Of a stretch of 64,000 bases of DNA, positions 47,177-59,205 are shown one piece after another. The number at the start of each line of letters is the position of its first letter. The first letter of the stretch is position 1. The position numbers and the translations under genes were made by a program. The notes under the pieces are model-generated. The model did not search any database and was not told the DNA's origin. It saw nothing but the letters and a program-made list of their open reading frames with translations. This DNA is from Thunnus maccoyii (lineage: Eukaryota; Chordata; Actinopteri; Scombriformes; Scombridae), in the NCBI RefSeq assembly GCF_910596095.1, contig NC_056546.1:17880425-17944424 (forward strand), given 5' to 3'.

Positions 47177-49100
47177 TTATTTTGGCTCAGTCAACCCTTC
47201 TCTCTGCAGTTTTCTGTCTAGGCTAATAAGTTGTCGCAGGAAGCCTCTGTTGGGGAAAACCCAGCGTTTCTGTTGCACACAGCGTATAGAGGACAGAAGA
47301 CTGAGGTGATGATGAATCATCAGGTAGGCTAGGACCAGAGCAGCAGAGCGACTCACACCCACAGCACAGTGCACCAACACCTTTCCTGGAGATTATAACA
47401 CAAGAAGACACAAATAAGCAGAACAATTTACAGTAGCAGTTTCTTTGTAATGAGGACGGTTAGGGTCTGAAAACATGTTTGGCAGCTTACTGTACCTCCT
47501 GATGTCAGAGCCTGTTGAATGAATTCAGCGGCAGGGTAGAAGAAAGGTGAAAGGTCAAACGTCGGCAGGTCATTGGCAGGCACTCCGTAGTATTTTACTG
47601 TGGTTCCATAGAAATCATCGCTGCCTTTACAGCAGAGTTTTCCGTGTGCAGCATTCAGCACATGAGTGACGCCCAGCTGCCAGAGTCCGAGCTTGTCATG
47701 AGACATAAACCTGGTTCATAAACACCAAAAGTAACACATTAATAACAATCCACACACATAGGATAACACTTAAGTTTTTGGATCATTTACTGTGTGAGTT
47801 TTGAGAGCCACTCACTGCAACTTTTATAATGTTATTGCTGAATGTCTACTGAAAAATAGACAGTGATTTTGATTGGTTCAATGTCATTGTTGTGGGTGTG
47901 GTGTTAGTTTACAAACTGGCTCACAGAGCTGACTCTCATGGAAAGATTACTGACAATTGTCAGCTCTGCTCTGTCAATTGTCATGCAATAATCAAAATTT
48001 TGCTTTTAATCTATATTTATACTGTCAATGTTTGAAAATACGCTATATGTTTTTATATATATATGAAACAAATTTTAAGAGATTCTTATTTAAAGCACTC
48101 AACCTGCTAACATTAGATTGAGTGTGACAGAGCTTCTGGGATAAAAAACAACTCATAGCAATGATAAAATGATAAAGATTCAAATATATAATTATTTGTT
48201 AATTAATAGTCGTTAATGAGGTCAAATATACATAGGAATATGTATATACATGAAATTGCCGTGGTTTACATGGATAAGCCTGCAGGAGACGCACACTGAA
48301 AAGAACAGACAGGAGGGAGAAGAGATGAATGAAAGTAACAAATAAAGGAGAGCAAAGAAGGAAAGAGAACCAATGGAGGGAAGACAGGAGGAGAGAAGAC
48401 ACAGAAGAGAACGATAATAGGAGCAACTGGGGGAAGGCAAGTGTCTAAATTTGGTATTTTGGACTTGGAATGTCCCCAAATTTACTCCACAATTATGAAG
48501 ATGTTGCCTTTAGATGTGATATGATGAGGTAGGTAAATAGGTTTGAAATTATTTTGTGGTGATTATATGTTTTAATTAATTATATTCACATTTCACAGTC
48601 TATTTCCCCCACCTACATCATAACTACTGAAAAAATAAATAAAATAAAATGGATGTGTGGATGTAATTTCAGTTAAACTGAATGATATTAATATATATGT
48701 AGTGTATTTTTCTGACATGCATGATGTGTTTCATGAATAAAATACACAATAGAGGGTGTCATATAGGATTTATTTGGCCATAACTTAATTTTAAATACTT
48801 TCTAAAAATGTATTTCACTGCAGGCATGTAGTCAATAACCCACTTTACCTGATATACAACACATCATACTCACATGTCTCCCAGGTACAGGTTTGGCCAC
48901 ACCTCATCTCCATGGCGACAGGAGCGTGGAGCCGAGTGTAAAAGCTCCTCCAGCTCCTGGAGAGATGGGGTGTCCCACGTACTCCTCGTCCTGTGTGAAC
49001 TCTCCGTTGCACATGTGCACTCTTCCTCCTCTTTTGGGTCTTTGACATTTCTCTGCTCAGAGTCTTGTGTCTCACATTTCACATCTGTCACAGTGCTCAT
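47177..49100 (-). CDS. dusp13a: DUSP13A/MDSP-like phosphatase, gene E
   Basis: Exons (minus): 48874-49100, 47496-47710, 47177-47385, giving 216 aa (human MDSP 188). Start [18 protein letters not shown] opens a longer, Glu/Lys-rich N-terminus. [13 protein letters not shown] and [12 protein letters not shown] follow. Exon 2 reads [20 protein letters not shown] and [15 protein letters not shown]; exon 3 has [22 protein letters not shown] with Cys154 and Arg160, then [15 protein letters not shown], very close to human MDSP. It is the first gene of the array and lies head-to-head with samd8, as DUSP13A does in human. The mammalian orthologue is skeletal-muscle restricted. Confidence 0.92.
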
Positions 49101-49540
49101 TTTTTTTAAAGTTCAAGGTATTTATACTATCTTCTTTCCCCCCAAACTAAATGCTGTCTGTTGCCTTTGCTTTGCTCTCTGAAGACGGCTGCAGCAGCGT
49201 TTTAACTTCTCTCAGCCTCTGACTGTCAAAGACAGGTGGTGCAGTTTGGCAAAGAGTCTCAGTCAAACTCTCCCTTTATGGAGATGTGTTTACATTTACA
49301 TTACTGCCTGGGAAAGCTTGTTTTGTCAAATTAAAACTAAATACTCCATGGAATCCACATATTTTTTAGGCTCTAGAAAAACATAACCTGTAAATAAATC
49401 CCAGTTTTTCCTATATTTGGCCAGCAGATGCCAGTGTGCTTTAAGTAGCAGCCCTGCATTGACCACCAGCTCTTCTTTACTGGTTTTGTTTATTATTGTC
49501 TCTTCCTGTTTGCGATTTTTTTTTCCTAGGATGGCGAAGT

Positions 49541-49688
49541 CACGACCCGCCCTGCTCTACCTCTGATTGGCTTATCCTGATACGCTTACCTAACACTAAC
49601 CAATCACACTCCTCATGCCTGAATCTAACCAATCCAACCAACGAAGGCAACCAACCAGCCAATCAGAGGCAGAGTAGGGCGGGTCGTG
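49541..49688. repeat. CCAAT-rich inverted repeat in the dusp13a/samd8 intergenic region
   Basis: Left arm 49541-49573 (CACGACCCGCCCTGCTCT..CTCTGATTGGCTT) and right arm 49657-49688 are inverted copies, with two mismatches over about 32 bp. The 83-bp loop holds two more CCAAT motifs, so four CCAAT/ATTGG boxes lie within 150 bp. It may be a MITE whose arms supply promoter-type motifs between two divergent genes. Confidence 0.75.
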
Positions 49689-49789
49689 CTGTCGTAACCC
49701 CAGGAGAAAAACTTTGGCTTCCTGTTTGATGTTGCCTAGTTGTCAGAAGCATGTTGGCGATGAAATACTCCTACGTTTTGAGAGCAAAC

Positions 49790-50311
49790 AGACAGCTCAT
49801 CTACACCCTCTGACAGCGCACTGACAGCGGATTTTTTGGGTAAGAGAGGCAGCTACTCTTGAGTTTTACCTTTTTAAGAGAGTTTAAAACGCCAGACTCC
49901 TCTGTATGTTCCCTGTTTAACTTGTAGTCTAGTACTACTTGTTTATGTTGAGAAAATATATGTCAGATTTTCCACTGCCGTCACAAATATCTGATTTATC
50001 CACAGGATTTATAACTCTTTTGCTGAAATGTAGTAGTGTGGTGTTACATTGAAGCCCAGGGGTGAACAGACTATGAGCCCTTTGTCAAATTGTGGCTCTC
50101 TGACACACTGAAGGGCTTTCTGTCCCTCACAGCAGTGTGTCACTGCTCTGTGTGACTCACTGTAAGCCAGCCAAACAGGCTGACATAGCACTTATGAATC
50201 CCCAAGTAAAGCCACAGGCCAGAGAGGCTGCATGATGTTGCCAGTAAAATCTAAAGGGTAGTTAAAAATAAGTTATTTCTCTCCCTGCAGGATCTGACAG
50301 CAGCCAACCAG
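49790..50311 (+). other. samd8: Putative samd8 non-coding 5' exons
   Basis: Donor TTGG|GTAAGAG ends a candidate first exon at 49839, downstream of the CCAAT cluster. A 21-nt candidate exon (50291-50311) is bounded by CCCTGCAG and GTGAGT. The coding exon acceptor is at 53667 (TCTGCAG). Both exons are inferred from splice signals only. Confidence 0.4.
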
Positions 50312-50424
50312 GTGAGTTTATTTAGGTTTCAGACGTGAAGATATCCAATACTGATCAGCTGATTTGCTGCATTAAATATTTGCAATATTTTGTTATAGTG
50401 GCAGCCAGCTACTGTATGGTCTGG

Positions 50425-50774
50425 AGCTGCAACAATTAATTGATTAATCAATTAGCTGCCAACTATTACATTAATTGCCAACTGTTTTGATGATTGATTA
50501 ATTGTTTTGAGTCTTTTTCTTTAGAGATAAAAAGTTTTCAGAATCCAGCTTCTCAAATGTGAATATATTCTGGTTTCTTCAGTCTTTTATGACAGTAAAC
50601 TGAATATCTTTGAACTGTGGACACAACAAGACATTTGAGGACGTCACCTTGGGCTCTGGGAAACTATTTTCACTATTTTCTGACATTGTATGGACCAAAC
50701 AACTAATCAATTAATCAAGAAAATAATCAACAAATTAGTTGATAATGAAAATAATCGTTAGGTGCAGCCCTAGT
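50425..50774 (-). repeat. ATTAAT/GATT-rich interspersed repeat, copy 2
   Basis: Reverse-oriented relative to copy 1: starts GCTGCAACAATTAATTGATTAA and ends AATAATCGTTAGGTGCAGCCC, with TATTTTCTGACATTG and GAATATCTTTGAACTG inside. It lies in the samd8 5' intron. Confidence 0.75.
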
Positions 50775-51059
50775 ATGATCTGCATTATTGATGGTAAACA
50801 GCAACTTTCAGTAAGTCTGAACATCGGGAATCAAAGATGGCAGACGTGACATCATATAAAGTGGGACTGTTAATCTTAGGATAATGTTGTTTTTAAGAAA
50901 AAAAAATATTTTAAAAAATGATAGTTTTTTAGAAATAAATTATAAGCAATGTGGAAATGACAAGAGATTCCTTCATTTAAGAAAGGTGAGAAAAGTGTTA
51001 CAACATGTAAGACAATAACAGGACATTTAAACTGTGTGATAGATGAGATATTGCTTTTT

Positions 51060-51645
51060 ATCGCAACTAACAAATATTTTCATTATCGGTTAATCTTTCG
51101 ATTTTTTTCTTGATTATTCAATTGATCAATAAAATATCAGACAACAGTGTAAAATGTCCACTACAATGTCCTTGAGCACATGGTGGCATCATTAAATGTC
51201 TTGTTTTGTCCAAAACCCGTAATATTGAATTCACTATCATGTAAGAACAAGACAAGCAGCAAATTCTCACATCTAAGAACTGGGAACCATCAAATCTTTG
51301 GCGTTTTTTCCTAAAAAATTACCTAAGCAATTAATCAATAGATGCCACAGTAGTTGCAGATTAATTTTCTTTCGATCGACTAATTGATGAATCAACTAAT
51401 TGTTGCAGCTTTACACAATACTGATAATATTTTCAGTTGTTTGAGCAAAAACAGCAAACTTTTGAGGCTTCTGTGATTGTTGACTTACATTATGTGAAAC
51501 TGAAGATGTCATCTTGATCTCTGGGAAACATCAATGGCAATTTTCACAACTTTCTGACATTCTACAGACCCAACAACTTTCCTTTTTAATCTTGAAATAA
51601 CTGGCAAATTAATTAATAATGATAATCATAATTTGCAGCCTTAAT
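51060..51645. repeat. ATTAAT/GATT-rich repeat, copies 3 and 4, head-to-head
   Basis: A forward copy (51060-51412: CGCAACTAACAAATATTTTC...AACTAATTGTTGCAGCTTT) abuts a partial reverse copy (about 51450-51645: CTGGGAAACATC...TTTCTGACATTCTACAGACC...AATTTGCAGCC). Together they make a large imperfect inverted arrangement inside the samd8 5' intron. Confidence 0.65.
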
Positions 51646-52904
51646 TTTTAAGTATTTCCCAGAGGCAGTGTACAGTTATCTCAAGTTTCTCTTGAATCTT
51701 TTGCCTTAATCTAAAGTAATCATAGAGGAGATCTACACAGTTTATAATTCTGCTCAAGCAATTACTGTAACTTTTGAATATTGACCATCTATCAAAATAT
51801 AACATACATCTATATTTATCTTATCATTGTGGTGTTCTTCTGATAAGTCTAATACCTAAAAACGCAGCGACGTCTCATCCATTACTGATAACTGAAACCT
51901 GCTTACTCAGGTTATTATTACATCTGTATCTTCTGTCCAATCAGCTTGTAAAATGTTGATGAAATTCAGCTGTGACCAGTAGTACAGTCATGTTGTCCTG
52001 AGACCTTTGGAGCAGCAGGGAGGAACAGTGTTGAGCTTATCAGCAGGTCAAAGGGCAGTGAGAGAAAAAGAGAAGACAGCAGCGTGTTTCATCAGTGTGT
52101 GAGTCCGTCTGTTGGAGAGGAGGAACCCGTGATGGTGACTGTTCTGTTTCTTATTATGAAATTTAGTCGTCTGTGGAACAGAGCGCATAGTTACGCTCAG
52201 TTAGCTTGAATTCCTGTTTGTTTGTTTAGGTTTGACACACAGACGGCTGGCCTGCTTAATGTGGATCAGGGTGTCAGTGCATACTTATACTGTAAGCCAC
52301 CGCTCTACTGCACAGTCACTGACCTGGACTCAGACGATGATGTAATAGCACTAAGTAGCCAGCAGTGTGTAATGCGAGGTCACAAAGAAGCTGCTCTTCA
52401 GCTAAGAATGGGAGGATATAAGATTTTATCTTATAACGGGATAAAAGCATTCAAGATAATTTAATCGTGGTGAATTTCCTTTATCAGGAGAATCATGAAT
52501 GTCCTCACATGAGTGACTTGAAAGAGTTGTCCTGCTCACTGACGTACACTCCTTGATTTCCTGATTTATTTTGAATTGCCATTTGCCACAAGGTGGAGCC
52601 CGAATCTTACCATTTATTCGTCACTGTGGATGAAGGCTCGGAATGTGGTGTTTGGATATCAGGTTGATAGGTAGATTCTTTTTATTAATAATCTCATTGT
52701 CATTACTTGCTGGGTGTTGGGGAGAGTCCGAATCTGTCCTTGTTGGTTTTTCACTAAAAAAGGAATACCTCCACCCCCAAAAAAGATGTGTCCTATGATG
52801 CTATTGTTTCTTAAGAAAATGTATGTAAATATCAAGTGATTCCAGTATGTAACATTTCTGCCATTGGCCTGCCTTCACAGTGTGTGTCAGTGACTGTTCT
52901 ATAG

Positions 52905-53173
52905 TGCTGAAATGATTAGTCTAGTAATTGATTAATCAATTAAGCTACTTTTCTGTTGATTTAAGCTTCTCATATGTGAGGATCTGCTGCTTTTCTTGGT
53001 TTTATATGATTGTAAATTTAATACTTTTTGGGTTGTTGGTTGGATAAAACAAGTAACTTCAAGGCATCCCTGAGTTCTGGGAAACAGTGGCAGACAGTTT
53101 TGACTATTTTTATAGATTAAATGATTAATCAAATAATTGAAAAGATGGTAAAATATTCATTAGTTGCAGCCCA
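52905..53173 (-). repeat. ATTAAT/GATT-rich repeat, copy 5
   Basis: Reverse-oriented, shortened copy: AGTAATTGATTAATCAATTAA at the left and TTAGTTGCAGCCC at the right, with CTGGGAAACAGT inside. Confidence 0.7.
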
Positions 53174-53671
53174 TTGAAGAAATGACACTCATCCTTTGCA
53201 GATGTTTGCTGGAGTGGTTTGTAACACTACAGTAGTACACAGTGAGCTAACAGATGAGAGAGAGAGAGAGAGAGAGTGTGTGTTTGAGTAGGGAAAACAC
53301 ACACAAAACAAAGACAGTGGAGCTCATTTACACAATACAGTACACAGTAAGTGGTTGCGATCAATAGCATTCAAATTAAATAGTACTTCCAGAGCAGTTT
53401 TGCATTCAAACAATAGGACCAACAATGACAGTAAGACAGTAATGAAATCAAGTGATGAAAACGCAGTGGAGGAGGCAGCTCAATTATCTGTTGTTAGAGA
53501 GATTTTACAGAAGGCTTTGATCAGTTTTATGCTCATTTAAGTCTTTTTGATGACATCACTTTGTCTCTGGTTGCATCCTAAATTGTGCGCTTGACCATCT
53601 ACATTATTTTAATCTTCAGGAAGTCCTGCTGTATGTGACTTAACACAGTACATGTCTGTATCTGCAGTGGC

Positions 53672-56600
53672 ATGGCATCGTCAGAGGACAGTGTAAGCAC
53701 CTGGAGCTGTAAGCAGGTGGCCCAGTGGCTGCAGGAAGAAGGTTTCGGGGAGTATGTGGAGCTACTGTGCACACAGCACCGCCTGGACGGCCCCAGCCTG
53801 CTGGCTCTGACTGAGGCCGACCTGCGCGGGCCTCCGCTGGGCCTCACCGTGCTGGGAGACATCAAGAGGCTGACCTTAGCCCTCCGCCGGCTCCAGAGAC
53901 GGAACCAGGCCCAGCTGGAGGAGCTGGGTCTCCAGCCTGCAGATAGCCTCGCTGCTGCTGGGCTGTCGCTTGGTGCTGCGAGGGTGGAGTGGAGCTGTGA
54001 CGGAGCTGACAGGAGGTGTAATGGAGGTGATCGCTTGTGTAATGGGACTGAGCTGCGCCTGAGGAATGGGGATAGATCTGGATATGGTTCAGGAGCCGTC
54101 TTGTGTCATATGCACTCCAACGGGAGGTGTAGGCAGCACCTGGCTGGCAGATTGGACCCAGAGGTCTGGAAGACAGTCATCAGTTCCATATATGTGTTCT
54201 TTGTGTTTGGATTCACATCATTCGTCATGGTCATCGTACATGAGCGTGTCCCAGACATGAGGACATATCCACCACTACCTGACATATTTCTGGACAGGTA
54301 TAAGCTGCATATGTTCTGCACAAGGGCATAGATATGGGTACGGATGGTCGGGACATGTCTAGCTGCTTTAACTCCACATAATGTTAACAGTAAGATCTCT
54401 GCAAAGTTGCCAGGTTTGTGTGTTTTTGTGTGCGCTATTATGATAAAGAGTGAAAGAGAAGGATATGGGGGATACTTGACTTGATTATCTGGCAACCCTC
54501 AACTTGAAGCTGTACGCATTGTTGACTAGCAGCAGCAGTAACAGAGTTGGTGAGGTGGAGAATCGGTTAGTTTTTATAGTTTAAACGTTCCAAACATCAC
54601 AGAATTGAAAATGACTTCACTGGACAAAACTAAGATCATTTGATATTATATTTAATTTCAGGCTTTAGGTGTCATTAGCTAATGTGTGATTGTTGCTCAG
54701 ACATGCTGTTTAATTAAACTATTTTATTACTGTTGGTGAAAATTCCTCCCAAAAGCAAATAAAGACATCTGGTCCTTTTTAATGAAGAACCAAAGTGTCA
54801 GTAACAGTTGAGCTAAGTTAATAAACATTAATCTTTGAGATTTTCCATGAGTGGATCAGGAGCAGAGTTACTATTGTATATGTCTCATTAAGCATGAACA
54901 TTATCTTTAAGTTAAATTAGCCACAGCTTGATCTGTTTGTGACTGTCAGGCATCATTTTATTATCAAAATCCTGTCAGCAGCAGCCTGAGCAGCACAGAG
55001 ACACACAGACAGGTGAGCTGCAGCCTCTCAGGTGAACTCTGATCTCATAGTAGAAAGATGTAGCCATAAGCTCAGTTGAGTAAAAAATAACACAAAGAGA
55101 AGTTTTTGGGATGATTTAAAGATAGGTTTGAGCATCACTGTCATGAAACTCTTGAGTTGAAAGAAGTACAGAGTCTCAGGTGAGGTTTGAAAATACAGCA
55201 GCGAGTTATAGAGCAGCACATTACCTACTGCTTTCTATACATTTATTTTATTGTAACAGTTTATGATATGTTATTTTAAAATTAATTTATTTATTTAATT
55301 CTCAGATTTATATTTAAGTAGCCTATCGATAGAATAAAATGTAAAAATCTGAGAAAAAATCATGATATAAGTCCAGTTTCAGGTAAGTCAGCAAATGCAT
55401 ATTCAGTAAAGTAACAGTTTGCAGAGTCAAGCTCTTTTTGTGTGTATGCGTGTGCACAGCTGTGCCTAAAAAAAAAAAAAAAAAAAAAGAGAAAAGAGAA
55501 TGACAGAGAGCAAGTACACACACACGCACACATTTTGGCTATCCGACAAAAAATGTCCCTTCCAAAGTTAAAACCAAACCTACGCCCTTCTGTGTTTGCT
55601 TGAAGGAAGTGTTTTACACTGATAAACCCCAGTAAATATGTGCTTTAAGATCTCATGTTGAGCAACTACCCACACTCCATAGTTCACCTATACATTCTCT
55701 TTGTATCTAATCTACACACTGATACAGATGTTTCTGTAATCTTTACAGTGTTCCCAGAATCCCTTGGGCTTTTGCAATGGCTGAAGCCTGTGGCCTCATC
55801 CTGTGTTATATGTTGCTGTTGATCCTGCTGCTTCACAAACACAGGTAGCCCACAGTTTCATCTAAAACCACATCACTGCTAAATTACAAATTACATTTTT
55901 AACACTTTATGAAGTACCTGGAAAAGAAAAGTTGTGAATATTCTGAACATATTTTTCAGATAAACCCTATTTTGTCTTTATTTTAGGTCCATTCTCTTCA
56001 GGCGGCTGTGTTCTTTGATGGGAACTGTATTTTTGCTGCGTTGCTGCACCATGTTTGTCACCTCGCTCTCTGTGCCAGGGCAGCACCTGAAGTGTGCCAG
56101 TAAGGTGGGATGAACACACATAAGATTAGATGGCACCTTACAGCTTATTGTTGACTCAGCATTACTGCATGATTCATGGCGTGGCTGATAACTAGAGTCG
56201 CTTATCCCCAGACATACGGAGATACCTTGCAAAAGATACAGAGGGCACTAGCGATATGGAGCGGATTTGGGATGACTCTGACTGGCGTCCAAACATGTGG
56301 AGATTACATGTTCAGCGGACACACGGTTGTCATCACAATGCTCAACTTTTTTGTGACCGAATGTGAGTGTACTGCATGTTTATATAGTATACATAATATG
56401 TGTGAGCTTTATGAAAGGATAAGGCCGGCATTATTCCAAAAGTTTAAATCTTAAACAAATGTGATGAAACACCAAAACAAACAGGGTGTTAGTTTGTCGT
56501 TAAATATTTTCTGACTTCCCCGCCCTGTCTGTGGTACTCCACCCGAAGTCCATCTGTTCCTACTGAAGACAAGTTTTGACATGTCTTTAATGATTTTTGG

Positions 56601-57076
56601 ACACCACTGGAGGTCTTTGGCACAGAGGAATTAGCTAAATCAGACTTTGGATAGACAAATAAAGATAAAACTTGTTAGTAGGATCGATTCATTGCTGGTT
56701 TTGGCCTTTTTTAGGTTTATTCATATATTATTCCTTCAGCTTCATCCTTAAATTATCCATTTTAATTGCAGACACTCCACGAACCTGGAATCTGATTCAC
56801 ACCATCTCCTGGGTGTTAAACCTGTTTGGGATTTTCTTCATCCTGGCGGCTCATGAACACTACTCCATCGACGTATTCATTGCCTTCTACATCACTACCC
56901 GCCTCTTCCTCTACTACCACACTTTAGCCAACACCCGTGCCTACCAGCATAGCCGGAGGGCGCGCATTTGGTTCCCCATGTTCTCCTTCTTTGAATGCAA
57001 TGTGAATGGACCTGTCCCCAACCAGTACCACTGGCCCTTCAGTAAACCTGCCTTCATGAAAACTCTGATTGGGTAG
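53672..57076 (+). CDS. samd8: Sphingomyelin synthase-related protein (SMSr), ceramide phosphoethanolamine synthase
   Basis: ER multispanning enzyme moving phosphoethanolamine onto ceramide; in mammals it acts as a ceramide-homeostasis regulator. Exons: 53672-54297, 55749-55844, 55987-56104, 56212-56362, 56772-57076, giving 431 aa (human 415). An N-terminal SAM domain spans about residues 10-75 ([17 protein letters not shown]...LGDIKRL). A variable linker with a CNG repeat follows, then TM segments from about residue 175 ([19 protein letters not shown]). The catalytic triad of the SMS/PAP2 fold is His317 (FSGHTVV), His360 and Asp364 (HEHYSIDV). The C-terminus [12 protein letters not shown] matches human. 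The start ATG is four bases after the acceptor and opens [13 protein letters not shown]. Confidence 0.97.
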
Positions 57077-57283
57077 AGAGTATTTTCAACAGGACTGAGC
57101 ATGGACTGTAATATTGAAGCCTGAATGAGAAACTTTTTACCTAAGATGCTGCTTTCGATCTCTGAATGGTTGTAAATTTATTATCTGGGATTTTTTCTTT
57201 TTCTCATTTGTAGAAATTGGTTATCTTTATTTTGGCAACTAATCATGACATTTTGGAAGTTAGATGAGAAAATTAATACTACT

Positions 57284-57836
57284 CATATGTGTCTGTTGAA
57301 TATGAAGCTACAGTCAGGGGACAGTTAGCGTAGCTTAGCTTAAAACCTGAAGCAGGGGGAAACTGCTGGCCTGGCTCTGACAAAAGGTAAAATCCACCTA
57401 CCAGCATCTCTATAACTCACTAATTAACAAGTTATAACTTGTTTTGTTTAATCTCTACAAAACTGGCAGTGTAATGGATCAGGGTGTCGGTCAAAACAGA
57501 CATTTTGTGACTGCGGGCAGTCACTGCTCCTAGGCAAGAAATAGTTTGGCACATAGCTCAGAAATTGTTGTTTTACACTTACATTTTTATATGGATTAAA
57601 AAAAATAGATGTAATGGGTTTATTATTGAGCTTTAGAGGTTCTAGTAGGTGGATTTTGTTATCTGGAGTGCCCCGCTAGCTGTTTCCTGCAAGCTGTTTC
57701 CCTCTGCTTCCAGTCTTTATGCTAAGCTAAGCTAACAGGCAGCAGGCACCACCTTCATGTCTAAAGGATATATATGGGTGGTATTGATCCTCTCATCTCA
57801 CTCTCAGTAAAAAAAAAGCAAATAAGAGTATTTTCC
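57284..57836 (-). repeat. Teleost interspersed repeat in samd8 3'UTR
   Basis: Contains 'AGCGTAGCTTAGCTTAAA' near the left end and 'TGCTAAGCTAAGCTAACAGG' near the right, which are inverted. 'CTGGCCTGGCTCTGACAAAAGG', 'AAATCCACCTACCAGCA' and 'CTCACTAATTAACAAGTTAT' are also present, wording I recognise from an abundant fish repeat. Confidence 0.7.
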
Positions 57837-58360
57837 AAACTATTCTTTTAAAATTTATTTGCACACTGCCAACTCAAACAAAGAATTGTGGTTTATTTGG
57901 GGACTGAAAGCTGCAGGTACTGATAATTTCCCAGACAGAGGACTAAAGGAGATCAGACGTGTAATGCCTTAAAGTGATCATTTTTAATCATTTATGCTCC
58001 ACTTTGGTGATATTTAAAGTTCATGGGGGGGGGGTTGGGTTGTTAGTCTTGCTCAACATTTATAATAATAAACTGTATGGGTTTCACACAGCTATAATGT
58101 AGTTGTCACCTTATGGGAGTCATTATGGTGACGAGTAAAATGTTGTCTTGCTGTAAAGAGATTTCACACCTGTTTGGTAACAACCACCAAAGGAGTTTCT
58201 TTTGATATGCAACAGGAAAAACACTTCCTGTTCTCTCTACTGAAAGAGAACAAAAAGTCACTTAGAAAACAAATGTTTTTTTTTTCATTTTCACTTTATG
58301 AACTTAACTCTACAGTTGTGTTGTGTGAAATAATGTCACCGTTGGGATGGTTTATTTATA

Positions 58361-58446
58361 TATACAGTAGCAGTCAAAAGTTTGGACACACTTTCCCATT
58401 CATTTGAATGAGAAAGTCTGCCAAAACTTTTGACTGCTACTGTATA
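58361..58446. mobile_element. Palindromic MITE-like element (near-intact)
   Basis: An 86-bp near-perfect palindrome: TATACAGTAGCAGTCAAAAG on the left and CTTTTGACTGCTACTGTATA on the right, centred on CATTCATTTGAATGAGAAAG. It is flanked by TATA/TA, in keeping with TA-target insertion. A degenerate relative is at 44788-44858. Confidence 0.85.
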
Positions 58447-59141
58447 TTCATCGTTAAACTCAACCAAATATCTGAACGTTTATTGTAATGTTCAATTTTG
58501 CCAATTAGCCCTTATGTTATGTATAATGATTCCTTTGTCCCAATTTGATGTTTTGTTATAGTTTTTATCTTCCTATTTCTTCCTTTTTTTCTACAGTTTA
58601 ATTATGTCATGAGTACAGAGTGAGTTTTCCTCTGTTGCACAGTACAAAGACTGACTTTTGAATTATCACAGCTGTTGACAAACAGATAGCAAAGCTTCAA
58701 AAGTTTATATTGTTTACTATGTCATAGTTGATCCAAACTATATATTTTTAATAATTGTTTACAATTTGTGGCTTTATTTGCAATGCAAGTGATCTATTGC
58801 TGCCTTTTGGCTCAACAATGAAGGTTTACAGAGAAGGAAACAGTTTTTATATTTCTAACTGACTGTTTCCTTGGCTGCTTTTTCACTAACGTATTTCTTT
58901 TTTGCATTTGTTAAATAAAGTTGATTTTGAATATAATTTTAAAAATCTAGTTTCCTCGTGAGTTTGTCAATTTTAGAAAGAATCTTTCATGGGGGAAATT
59001 GATTCAGAGAGGTGTGTTTTTATAAGCAGTATCAACATAACCTGCACACCCAACCTTCCCACCCTTAAGCAAATATCCGATAATAGCCACTTCCTTGTGA
59101 AAAAAGCTTTCAATAAAGATATGTGGCAGTGAACACTTGAA

Positions 59142-59148
59142 TATAAAG
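59142..59148 (+). promoter_or_regulatory. TATA box of the microseminoprotein gene
   Basis: TATAAAG 64 bp upstream of the start codon, in AT-rich sequence just after the samd8 3' end. This spacing predicts transcription start near 59172 and a short 5'UTR. Confidence 0.7.
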
Positions 59149-59205
59149 GCATCACTTAAGAGTTCTCACACACATCAGCCTCCTGACTCAATCACATCAC
59201 ATCTC

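Larger units (their letters stand above)
57077..58940 (+). other. samd8: samd8 3' untranslated region
   Basis: From the TAG stop to AATAAA at 58914-58919. It carries an interspersed repeat (57284-57836) and a palindromic MITE (58361-58446). Confidence 0.7.

Noticed and set aside
49119-49126. TATA-like box (TATAAATA on the minus strand) upstream of dusp13a
   Set aside because: Only about 20 bp from the start codon, so transcription would begin at or after the ATG; probably chance unless translation starts further on.
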